A DNA stretch of 64,000 bases, taken from positions 1 to 64,000 of the forward strand of contig NZ_KE386833.1 in assembly GCF_000429025.1 (NCBI RefSeq), read 5' to 3'. Below are positions 56,860 to 64,000 of the stretch, piece by piece. The DNA comes from Actinospineispora spinosispora DSM 44797. Lineage in GTDB: Bacteria; Actinomycetota; Actinomycetes; Mycobacteriales; Pseudonocardiaceae. Below the pieces are notes generated by a model. It was not told where the DNA came from and made no database searches. It saw nothing but the letters and a program-made list of their open reading frames with translations. Made by a program: the position numbers and the translations under genes. Each line of letters starts with the position of its first letter. The first letter of the stretch is position 1.

Positions 56860-59189
56860 TGTTCTGTTCGATGACACGGCGCTCGGTGGTTGCAACCTCC
56901 GGTCGTGACCGCTTGGACAAGCGAGCACTCATCGCCGCCCTCGCCGTGGCGGTCGCACTCGCGGCCGTCACGGTGCTGGGGCTGGTCCGGCTGAAGGCCG
57001 ACACCACGGTGTCGTCCTTCCTCCCGGCGGGTGACCCCGCTCTGCGGGCCACCGAGGAGGCCGCGAAGCGCTTCGGCGGGGACCCGATCGTCATCCTCGC
57101 CGAGTCGGCGGAGCCCAGGGAGCTGCTCGGGCGCGAGCAGCTGCCGAAGCTGCTCGACCTGGAGGGCAAGCTGGCGAAGCTGCCGGACGTGTCCGTCGTG
57201 TACGGGGCCGGCACGGTGCTCAACCAGATGGCCGGGTCCGCGCAGAACCTGCTGGCCACGATCAGCGGTAGCCGTGACGCCACCAAGGCGACGGCCGAAG
57301 CGGACGCGCTGGCCGGCGGGGCGAGCCAGGAGGCGGTGACCGCCGCCGGTGTGGCGGCGGTGGCCGCCTTCGATCAGCGGTACGCGGCCCTGCTGGTCAG
57401 GGGGCTACCGGCCGGGCTGCCCACGTTGCGCAACCCGGGTTTCGTGAACGCGCTGGTGTTCGACCAGTCCGGTGCGCCGCGAGCGCAGTGGAAGTTCGTC
57501 ATCCCCGCGCAGAATGCGGTGTCGATCCTGGTGCGCCCTCGGGAAGGGCTGGACCAGAACGGCACCCAGGCGCTGGTGCACGCGGCGCGGACAGCCGTCG
57601 AGCAGTCCGGGCTGAAGACCAGCCGGCTGACGTTCAGCGGCAGTCCCGCGGTCGCGGCCGAGCTGGGGGACACGGTGCAGCGGGAGATTCCGCTGCTCGG
57701 GGCGCTGGCGGTGCTGTTGATCGCGGCCTGCTACCTGCTCGTGTCGTGGACCGCGCGGCGCGTGCACCGCCTGCTGCCGCTGGTGTCGACCCTGGGCGCG
57801 ACGGCGGTGACGCTGTCGGTGTTCGGCTGGCTGGACCGGCCGCTGTCCCTGGGCGTGATCACCTTCCTGCCGATCGTGATCGGCATCGGCAGCGACTTCC
57901 CCGCCTACCTGATGCACGGCGGCATGCCGAGGCGCCGGGTGCTGATCGTCGCGCTGGCCAGTGCGCTGGGCTTCGCGTCGCTCGCGCTGTCGCCGCTGCC
58001 GTTCGTGCGCGACCTCGGTCTCGCGCTCGCGGTCGGTGTCCTGCTCGCGGTGGGGCTCGCCCTGGCGCTGCGCCGGTTCTTCGTCACCACACCGACCGAG
58101 GAGCCCGCTCGCGCCGCCGAGGAACAGACGCGACCTGCCCTGCCCCGCCGCAAGCGGATCACGGTGCTGTGCGGCGCCCTGGCCGTGGCGGCGGTCGGCT
58201 GGCTGGTCCTGCCGAGCATCCCGATCGAGGCCCGGCCGGACCGGCTCGCCGCCGGGCTCGCCTCGATGGACGACGCCGCGCATGTCGAGGACGTCCTCGG
58301 CTCGTCCGGCGAGGTCGAGATCATGCTGCGCGGCGCGACAGACGGCGCGGTGGCGACACCGGAGGCGCTGGCCTGGATGCGCAAGGCGGAGGACAGCGTC
58401 GTGCTCGACCACGGTGGCGACCTGCGGCCCATCGTCAGCCTGCCCGACCTGCTCCGCTTCCTCGGGCCGAGCCCGACCCAGGACCAGCTGAACTCGGCGT
58501 TGTCACTGCTGCCGCACTACCTCACCGCATCCGTACTGAGTGACGACGGCAAGCAGGCGGTCATCAGCCTCGGTCTGTCGCTGCAGGATCTCGGCGGGCA
58601 GCGCGCGCTGCTGGACTCCATGCGGGCCGGCCTACCGCCTCCACCGGCTGGCATGACGGTCGACGTCGTGGGGCTGCCGGTCGCCGCCGCCCGAGGTTTC
58701 GAGCTCGTCTCACAGGGCCGCTACCTGACCAACCTCGTCGGTATCGCGGCGGCCGGTCTGGTGCTGCTGCTCGGTCTGCGCTCGCGCAGGGTCGCGGGCC
58801 GGGCGGTCCTGGCCGCGGGGCTGGCGACTGGGTGGGGGCTGGCCGGAATCTGGGTGCTCGGAATCGACCTCAGTCCGTTGAGCGTCGCGCTGGGTTCGCT
58901 GACCACCGCCACCGCGTGCGAGTTCACCGTGCTGCTCGGGTACGCCTCGGGTGCCGGTGTGGCTCGGCTGCGACGTACGGTCCTGGTCGCCGCCCTGGCC
59001 GCCTCGCTGGGCTACCTCGCGCTCGCGGTCTCGACGCTGTCGGTGATCCGGGACTTCGGCCTGCTGCTCGCGGCGACGGTCGGGCTGTCCCTGCTCGCCG
59101 CGCACCTGGTCGTCAGAATGTTGCCCGAGCCGGCCCCGGTCGCCGAACCCGAGCACGTGACGCCGAAGACTTCGCTGGAGACGGTGTGA
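56859..59189 (+). CDS. RND/MMPL-family transporter
   Basis: The 776-residue protein has the two-fold RND layout. Each half has one helix, a large extracytoplasmic domain and a five-helix bundle (first bundle about residues 278-410, second about 630-760). The first bundle contains GIGSDFPAYLMHGG, matching the Asp-Tyr proton relay of MmpL proteins; the second has ATACEFTVLLGY with Glu in place of Asp. It may export a lipid or hand it to the Mce tube. It is joined to MCE 6 by a one-base overlap. Confidence 0.88.
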   Translation: MFCSMTRRSVVATSGRDRLDKRALIAALAVAVALAAVTVLGLVRLKADTTVSSFLPAGDPALRATEEAAKRFGGDPIVILAESAEPRELLGREQLPKLLDLEGKLAKLPDVSVVYGAGTVLNQMAGSAQNLLATISGSRDATKATAEADALAGGASQEAVTAAGVAAVAAFDQRYAALLVRGLPAGLPTLRNPGFVNALVFDQSGAPRAQWKFVIPAQNAVSILVRPREGLDQNGTQALVHAARTAVEQSGLKTSRLTFSGSPAVAAELGDTVQREIPLLGALAVLLIAACYLLVSWTARRVHRLLPLVSTLGATAVTLSVFGWLDRPLSLGVITFLPIVIGIGSDFPAYLMHGGMPRRRVLIVALASALGFASLALSPLPFVRDLGLALAVGVLLAVGLALALRRFFVTTPTEEPARAAEEQTRPALPRRKRITVLCGALAVAAVGWLVLPSIPIEARPDRLAAGLASMDDAAHVEDVLGSSGEVEIMLRGATDGAVATPEALAWMRKAEDSVVLDHGGDLRPIVSLPDLLRFLGPSPTQDQLNSALSLLPHYLTASVLSDDGKQAVISLGLSLQDLGGQRALLDSMRAGLPPPPAGMTVDVVGLPVAAARGFELVSQGRYLTNLVGIAAAGLVLLLGLRSRRVAGRAVLAAGLATGWGLAGIWVLGIDLSPLSVALGSLTTATACEFTVLLGYASGAGVARLRRTVLVAALAASLGYLALAVSTLSVIRDFGLLLAATVGLSLLAAHLVVRMLPEPAPVAEPEHVTPKTSLETV

Positions 59190-60256
59190 TGAGGGAACGA
59201 GTGCTCCGCGCCCTGCAACCGATGTGGGCCCGGTTGGTCCTCGCGGTCGTCGCGCCGCTGGTCGCGATCGGCCTGGTCGCCGGGGTGAGCGCCTGGGTCA
59301 CCGCGCTGCCCTCCGACGCGGCGTTCCGCGCCGACGGGGTGGTGACGACCAGAACCGAGCTTGCCGGGCGGATCAAGATGCTCGGTGCCCTGTACGGCAT
59401 CCAGCAGCCGGAGGACCCGGCGCAGCAGGACCGGTTCCGCCGGGATGCCGCCAAGATGGTCGTGCTGACCTCGGTGATCGATCACGCGGCGCGGCAACGG
59501 GGGATCGAGGTCAGCGAGCAGGCGGTCCAGGCGAGGCTGAACGAGCTGGTCGCCGGCCTCAACCCGCCCGGTGAGGACAGTTTCATCCGGCTGCTGAGCG
59601 AGACCGGTGCCTCCCGGCCCGACGTGCTCGACGAGATCCGGCGGCAGATCCGCAGCGCGACCCTGATCGGCCAGGTCGTCGGCGGGCCGGTCAAGGAGCT
59701 CGGCGAAGCCGACTACCAGCGCTACTTCACCGAGCACGCCGCCGAGCTCGCGGTGCCCGAGCAGCGGCACCTGCGCAACATCGTCGTGCGGACCAGGGCG
59801 CAGGCCGACCAGGTGGCGCAGCGCGCTCGCGAGGGCACCGACTTCGCCGCTCTGGTGACCGAGAGCTCGCTGGATCGCGCGACCCGCGACACCCAGGGTG
59901 ACCTGGGTGTCCTCACCGGCGACCAGCTCGAACCCGGCTACCGCGACGCGGCCTTCCAGGCTCCGCCCGGCTCGGTGTTCGGCCCGGTGCAGACCAGCTC
60001 CGGGTGGAACGTCGGGCGCGTCGACGAGGTGCGCCCCTCGGTCCCCAGAACCTACGAGCAGGCCCGCGACGAGGTGGTGGGCACGGTGCGCGACCTGCGC
60101 ATCGCGCAGACCTGGAACGCGTGGTTGAGCAGGCAGGTCGAGGATGCCGACGTCCGTTACGCCGACGACTACCGCCCCGCCGATCCGGGCGCGCCGCCGG
60201 CCACCTCGATGCAGCCGGTACCCGGTGCCCGGCCGGAGCCGGAGCCGGCAGGATGA
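59189..60256 (+). CDS. SurA/PrsA-like peptidyl-prolyl isomerase
   Basis: The 355-residue protein has one N-terminal membrane segment (LVLAVVAPLVAIGLVAGVSAWV), a SurA-type helical region (VLTSVIDHAARQRGIEVSEQAVQARLNELVA) and a parvulin domain at about 187-285 (EQRHLRNIVVRTRAQADQVAQRAREGTDFAALVTESS...GDLGVL...FGPVQTSSGWNVGRVDEV). It is anchored outside the membrane and likely folds envelope proteins such as the MCE or RND components. TGATG overlap with the RND gene; ATGA overlap with the next. Confidence 0.85.
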   Translation: MRERVLRALQPMWARLVLAVVAPLVAIGLVAGVSAWVTALPSDAAFRADGVVTTRTELAGRIKMLGALYGIQQPEDPAQQDRFRRDAAKMVVLTSVIDHAARQRGIEVSEQAVQARLNELVAGLNPPGEDSFIRLLSETGASRPDVLDEIRRQIRSATLIGQVVGGPVKELGEADYQRYFTEHAAELAVPEQRHLRNIVVRTRAQADQVAQRAREGTDFAALVTESSLDRATRDTQGDLGVLTGDQLEPGYRDAAFQAPPGSVFGPVQTSSGWNVGRVDEVRPSVPRTYEQARDEVVGTVRDLRIAQTWNAWLSRQVEDADVRYADDYRPADPGAPPATSMQPVPGARPEPEPAG

Positions 60257-60477
60257 TCCCCATTCTGAGCGCGTGTGTGCTCGCCCTCGGGATGTACGCC
60301 TTCGGCGCGTGGGGATTGCGCAATGCCGACAATCTCGTGCCGCCGGGGTTCTCCGCCTACGGTAAGGCCAAGAAAGCGCGTCAGATGCGGCGAAGCGCAC
60401 GATTGATCCAGTTCAGCGGCGGATTCCTGGTTGTATTGGCAATTGCGCACTTCGCGTGGGAATCATTGTCCGGGTGA
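60253..60477 (+). CDS. Small two-span membrane protein, last gene of the mce operon
   Basis: A 74-residue frame from ATG at 60253 overlaps the isomerase stop by 4 bp (ATGA). It has two hydrophobic segments (MIPILSACVLALGMYAFGAW; FSGGFLVVLAIAHFAW) joined by a basic loop KAKKARQMRRSARL. No family is recognised. The coupled start and high-GC third positions support a real gene and suggest a subunit or assembly role. Confidence 0.72.
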   Translation: MIPILSACVLALGMYAFGAWGLRNADNLVPPGFSAYGKAKKARQMRRSARLIQFSGGFLVVLAIAHFAWESLSG

Positions 60478-60553
60478 AGAGGGCGGGCTTCAGAATAGCG
60501 GTTCACCCACCCCTCAATGCTGATCACGGAGTGGCGCATGATGTGATCTGGAA

Positions 60554-61438
60554 ATGGTGAACGGTCAGTCTGCGCACAGGGCTGCCGACGGAGGTGCCCC
60601 GCCGGGGCGCACAGTCCGGTCGGTCGTGTCCTCGGGGAGCGCGCGGTCGCTCCTGCTGACCATCCTGGGCGAGCTGGTCTACCCCAACGGTCAGCCTGTC
60701 TGGACGGCGTCGTTGCTGCACGTCATGACCGGGCTCGGCGTCGAGGAACAGACCGCGCGTCAGACGATCGCCCGCAGCGCCTCCGCCGGATGGCTGACCG
60801 GGGAGAAACACGGCCGTGAGGTGCGCTGGCAGCTCAGTCCCAGCGTCAAACGGCTCATCGAGGACGGCATGAAGCGGGTCTACTCGCTGCAGGACCGCGA
60901 CGAGCCGTGGCACGGCGACTGGTTGATCCTGCTGGTCAGCGTGCCGAAGTCGCAGAGCGCGGTACGCAAGAAGCTGTACAGCGCGCTGAGTTGGGTCGGG
61001 TTCGGCAATCCGACCCCCGGCGTGTGGCTGAGCCCGCACCCGGAGCGGATCGCCGAGGCCGAGCAGGTGATCAACGATCTCGATCTGACCGGATCGACGC
61101 TGACCTTCACCGGTCAGGCGCTGGCGGTGGGGTTGAAGACCGACGACATCGTGGCGCGGGCGTGGGCGCTCGACGACGTAGCCGAGGTCTATCGAGAACT
61201 GCTCGACCGTTACCGCGACGCACGACCCGGGCCGGGCGACGCGACACTGTTCGCGCACGTGGAGCTGGTGAGCCAGCTCCAGCGACTGCCCTTCCTCGAC
61301 CCGCAGCTGCCGGACGAGCTGCTTCCCGGCTGGATCGGCAGGAGTGCGGTCGCCATGATCCAGCGTCGCCGGGCCGAGTGGTACGAGACCGCTCAGCTGC
61401 GCTGGCTACAGGTCGCGGCCGCGACGTCGCCGACGTGA
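60554..61438 (+). CDS. PaaX-family transcriptional regulator (copy 2)
   Basis: The 294-residue protein aligns throughout with copy 1 at 41606: SARSLLLTILGELVYPNGQPVWTASLLHVMTGLGVEEQTARQTIARSASAGWL (winged helix), VPKSQSAVRKKLYSALSWVGFGNPTPGVWLSPHP and FLDPQLPDELLPGWIG. It lies 76 bp after the mce operon and overlaps the 3' end of the acyl-CoA synthetase gene by 46 bp. The regulated genes could be the mce operon, the synthetase, or both. Confidence 0.9.
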   Translation: MVNGQSAHRAADGGAPPGRTVRSVVSSGSARSLLLTILGELVYPNGQPVWTASLLHVMTGLGVEEQTARQTIARSASAGWLTGEKHGREVRWQLSPSVKRLIEDGMKRVYSLQDRDEPWHGDWLILLVSVPKSQSAVRKKLYSALSWVGFGNPTPGVWLSPHPERIAEAEQVINDLDLTGSTLTFTGQALAVGLKTDDIVARAWALDDVAEVYRELLDRYRDARPGPGDATLFAHVELVSQLQRLPFLDPQLPDELLPGWIGRSAVAMIQRRRAEWYETAQLRWLQVAAATSPT

Positions 61439-63069
61439 CCGCATCGCAGGCTGCCGTCGGCGATCGCCTTGCGTAGCCGGAACTTCTGAACCTTGCCGGT
61501 CGCGGTCGTGGGCAGTGCGTCGGTGAAGTACCAGTCCGTCGGCGACTTGAACCGGGCCAGGTGTGCGCGGCAGTGCTCGCGCAGCTCGTCGGGCTCGACC
61601 GGCACGCTCGGATCGACGGGCCGCACGATCGCGGCGATACGTTCGCCCCAGTAGTCGTCGGGTACCGCGACCACGGCTGCCTCCGCGACCCCGGGGTGAG
61701 CGATCAGCACATCCTCGATCTCCCGGGGGTAGATGTTGACGCCGCCTCGGATGATCATGTCTCGGAGTCGCCCGGTGATGGTCAGATATCCGCGTTCGTC
61801 GATCGCGGCGAGATCGCCGGTGCGCAGCCAGCCGTCGGATTCCAGGGTGGCGGCGGAGTCGTGCGGCAGGTCGAAGTAGCCGATCATGGTCTGGTAGCCG
61901 CGTGCGCAGAGCTCACCCGGTTCGCCCCGGGGCAACGTCTCCCCGGTGGCCGGATCGACGATCTTCACCTCGACGTGGGGGAGCGGCCGGCCGATGGTGC
62001 CGGACTGGTCCTCGGGCGTGTCCTCGGTGCTGGTCTGGGTGAGGATGCCGTGCAGCTCGGTCTGACCGAACACGATGGTGACGGCGCAGCCGAGCGCCGC
62101 CCGGGTCCGCCGGACGAGCTCGGCGGGCACCTGGGATGCGCCGGACAGGACCGTTCGCAGGCTCGACAGGTCCCTGGTCTCGTGGTCGGGATGGTCGAGC
62201 AGCGCGGTGAGCATGGTCGGTACGAGCAGCGTGATCGTGGCGTGGTGGGTCTCGACCAGCTCGATCATGTGGGCCGCGTCGAAGCCCGGCGCAAGGACGT
62301 AACAGCCGGCGAGCGCGAACGTGGCGGTCGCGGTGAGCACGCCTCCGATGTGGAACATCGGCATGGCGTTCGCCCAGGTCTCGCCGGCCTGGAACCGGCA
62401 GCCGACGGCGGTGAACCGGGCTGCGTTGAGGACGCCCCGGTGATGGAGCACCGCGCCCTTGGCCGCGCCGGTAGTACCGGAGGTGTACTGAATCTGCAGC
62501 GGGTCGCCGGGCTTCACCACGGGCAGCGCACAGGTGGTACTGGCCGTCGTGTGGAATCCGGCCCAGTCGTCGAAGCAGACCGTGTGCTGCAGGTCGGGAA
62601 GCCGGGGCGACAGCTCGGTCACCGTGTCGGCGATGGAGTGGCCCCGATAGCTGGAGTCGTGGAACAGGCCTCGGGCGCGGGACTGACGCAGCACGTAGCC
62701 GGCCTCGGTCTCGAGGAATGCCGGGTTGATCGTGACCAGCACGATTCCGGCGAGGGCGCAGCCCTGTTGTAGCAGGATCCACTCGGCGTGGTTCGCGGCC
62801 CAGACCGCGACCCGGTCGCCCGGCTCGAACCTGTCGAGCAGGTCGGACGCCACCCTGGTGGCGGAGTCGAAGAGCTGCGCATAGGTCCATGAGCGTCTGG
62901 TCATGGGGTCCGGTGCGGCCTCGATCAGCGCGACCCGATCGGGCACCGAGCGTGCGTGGCGTCGCAGCAGGTCGCCGATCGTGGCCTCGACGAGCGGTTC
63001 TCTCCGGTCGGCCGGCAGGTAGGAGTCGATGCTGTGAGGGCCGATCGGTCCTGGTCGGACACACGTCAT
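61393..63069 (-). CDS. Acyl-CoA synthetase (AMP-forming, FadD-like)
   Basis: The 558-residue enzyme has the AMP-binding motif IQYTSGTTGAAKGAVLHH, the A5 motif FGQTE, A7 GWLRTGDLAAID, A8 GRLRDMIIRGGVNIYPREIE and the catalytic Lys in PTTATGKVQKFRLR. It activates a carboxylic acid to its CoA thioester. The ATG at 63069 has GGGAGG 6 bp upstream. It lies beside the mce/RND operon, consistent with lipid import and activation. Fatty or aromatic acids are both possible. Confidence 0.92.
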   Translation of the reverse strand: MTCVRPGPIGPHSIDSYLPADRREPLVEATIGDLLRRHARSVPDRVALIEAAPDPMTRRSWTYAQLFDSATRVASDLLDRFEPGDRVAVWAANHAEWILLQQGCALAGIVLVTINPAFLETEAGYVLRQSRARGLFHDSSYRGHSIADTVTELSPRLPDLQHTVCFDDWAGFHTTASTTCALPVVKPGDPLQIQYTSGTTGAAKGAVLHHRGVLNAARFTAVGCRFQAGETWANAMPMFHIGGVLTATATFALAGCYVLAPGFDAAHMIELVETHHATITLLVPTMLTALLDHPDHETRDLSSLRTVLSGASQVPAELVRRTRAALGCAVTIVFGQTELHGILTQTSTEDTPEDQSGTIGRPLPHVEVKIVDPATGETLPRGEPGELCARGYQTMIGYFDLPHDSAATLESDGWLRTGDLAAIDERGYLTITGRLRDMIIRGGVNIYPREIEDVLIAHPGVAEAAVVAVPDDYWGERIAAIVRPVDPSVPVEPDELREHCRAHLARFKSPTDWYFTDALPTTATGKVQKFRLRKAIADGSLRCGHVGDVAAATCSQRS

Positions 63070-63196
63070 TGCGTGCCTCCCGAGCGATAGGGCTGCGGTG
63101 GGATGAGTAGCCTGCTGCGACCCATCCAAGGAATAATGGTCTAATGCTCTACTATTGGTCAGGAGAGTACCTGAGGTGGGGCAAGGGGGCTACCGG

Positions 63197-63793
63197 ATGT
63201 TTGTGCGACTGACCACGGTCATCGGGCACAGCGCGGATGTTCAGGACGCCGTCCGCTTCGCGGAGACCGTCGTGCGCCCGAAAGTGGAAGCGGCACCGGG
63301 TAGCAGGGGTTTCACCACTGCCGTTGCCGCCGGGTACGGCAGGGCGCTGGACGCGGCGTTCTGGGTCGACGCCGATGCGATGAACGCCTCCGACGAGTTG
63401 CTGTCGACCGTACGTTCGGAGTTCGTCGAGGATGGCGCTTACTCGGAGGACTATGAGGTGCTGCTGGAGGTCCAGCGCACCGACGCCCGGCCGGGCGCCC
63501 TGCTGGAGCTCTCGCGCTTCGAATGCCCGGCCGAGGTGGTCGAGCTGTTGATCGGGGCCGACATGGTGTCCGAAACCAGGACGGCGGACGGGTTGTGCGG
63601 CGTTCAGCTCATGTTCGACCCCGCCCGTGGGCGGGGCATCGTCGCCACCACGTGGACGGACGACGGCTCGGCGCGCGGGTTCTGGCTGACCGGTGGCCAG
63701 CTGCGTGCCAGAGCCGCGCGCCAGGTCGATGGCCTGACGTTCGTCGGTATCGACTTCTACAGCGTCGTCGCGGCGAGGTCGCTGCAGACCTGA
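63197..63793 (+). CDS. Uncharacterised protein, ABM-like fold suspected
   Basis: The 198-residue protein starts MFVRLTTVIGHSADVQDAVRFAETVVRPKVEAAPGSRGFTTAVA, resembling a dimeric alpha-beta (ABM-type) barrel, with a second similar unit from ALLELSRFECPAEVVELLIGADMV. Two such repeats suggest an intramolecular dimer. ATG at 63197 follows GGGGGC. It is divergent from the acyl-CoA synthetase, with 127 bp between starts holding ATGGTC/TTGGTC direct-repeat-like motifs. Function unknown. Confidence 0.6.
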   Translation: MFVRLTTVIGHSADVQDAVRFAETVVRPKVEAAPGSRGFTTAVAAGYGRALDAAFWVDADAMNASDELLSTVRSEFVEDGAYSEDYEVLLEVQRTDARPGALLELSRFECPAEVVELLIGADMVSETRTADGLCGVQLMFDPARGRGIVATTWTDDGSARGFWLTGGQLRARAARQVDGLTFVGIDFYSVVAARSLQT

Positions 63794-63810
63794 GGTTCTT
63801 CGATCGTGGA

Positions 63811-64000
63811 TCAGGTGCCTGGATACGGGTGAAGTATCGCCTTCATCGCAAGCGTGTGCGACGAGTCGACCGCGGATCTCGGCTCACCCGCGATGAGCAG
63901 GATCTGCAGCCCGCGCCACACGCTGACGATCGCCGTCGCGGTCTGTCGAGGGTCCGGAATCCGATCGTCGTCGGCGAGCGCGCCCGCGACGGCCTCGGTC
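63811..64000 (-). CDS. TetR-family regulator, C-terminal part
   Basis: The frame runs from the window edge to TGA at 63811 and gives 62 residues resembling a TetR ligand-domain tail: RQTATAIVSVWRGLQILLIAGEPRSAVDSS followed by LAMKAILHPYPGT. The DNA-binding part lies outside the window. It converges on the gene at 63197 with 17 bp between stops. Confidence 0.7.
   Translation of the reverse strand, partial: TEAVAGALADDDRIPDPRQTATAIVSVWRGLQILLIAGEPRSAVDSSHTLAMKAILHPYPGT

Overview
The window is high-GC actinobacterial chromosome. It carries a complete Actinobacteria-type mce locus, DUF222/HNH, PaaX, AraC, IclR and MarR family genes, GTG and TTG starts, 4-bp start/stop overlaps and several likely leaderless promoters. 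The gene families and the long intergenic palindromes suggest a member of the Pseudonocardiaceae (Pseudonocardia or Amycolatopsis like), but no rRNA or tRNA is present to settle this. Most of the window is accessory catabolism and redox enzymology, with many short operons each beside its own regulator.

Layout. 1-312: the end of an HNH endonuclease gene. 360-4224: a leftward run of iron/redox genes (ferritin-like protein, HemK2-like methyltransferase, CDGSH iron-sulfur protein, haem-oxygenase-like diiron enzyme, EgtD-like methyltransferase), the last four overlapping one another. 5286-11949: thioesterases, a metallo-hydrolase, a flavoprotein and a hydrolase around a GNAT-MarR pair, with two near-identical operators and one variant. 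12161-17364: two LLM flavin monooxygenases, an aldehyde dehydrogenase and an AraC regulator. 17759-19118: an IS481-family insertion with a 14-bp target duplication, inserted in the centre of a palindromic repeat. 19339-23916: an IclR-controlled aromatic-degradation-like cluster with a NicC-like hydroxylase. 23956-26257: a TetR regulator and a haloalkane dehalogenase with full catalytic residues. 26271-31040: PPOX, epimerase, AraC, SDR, NmrA and MarR genes, with a striking double-dyad operator. 31070-32053: about 1 kb of non-coding, multiply palindromic repeat DNA. 32190-33779: a drug-efflux MFS transporter.

33731-41237: a leftward series of DUF1611 protein, PLP amino-acid racemase, M19 dipeptidase, three-subunit molybdenum hydroxylase and a small membrane protein, divergent from a PaaX-type regulator (41606-42478). 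42546-45531: a leftward operon of membrane proteins including orphan cytochrome-oxidase III-like and IV-like subunits. 46092-60477: a 12-gene mce operon with two YrbE permeases, its own Mkl-type ATPase, six MCE proteins, an RND/MMPL transporter, a SurA-like prolyl isomerase and a small membrane protein. 60554-64000: a second PaaX regulator, an acyl-CoA synthetase, an unrecognised protein and the end of a TetR gene.

Regulatory architecture is unusually readable here. Shared operators link unlinked promoters to a local regulator (MarR 7929-8414; IclR 20278-21093), and several are placed on -10 elements or transcription starts in a way that predicts repression. Palindromic intergenic elements of at least three kinds occur, one interrupted by the insertion sequence. 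Functions are assigned from recognised motifs and family knowledge; substrates of most catabolic enzymes cannot be read from sequence.
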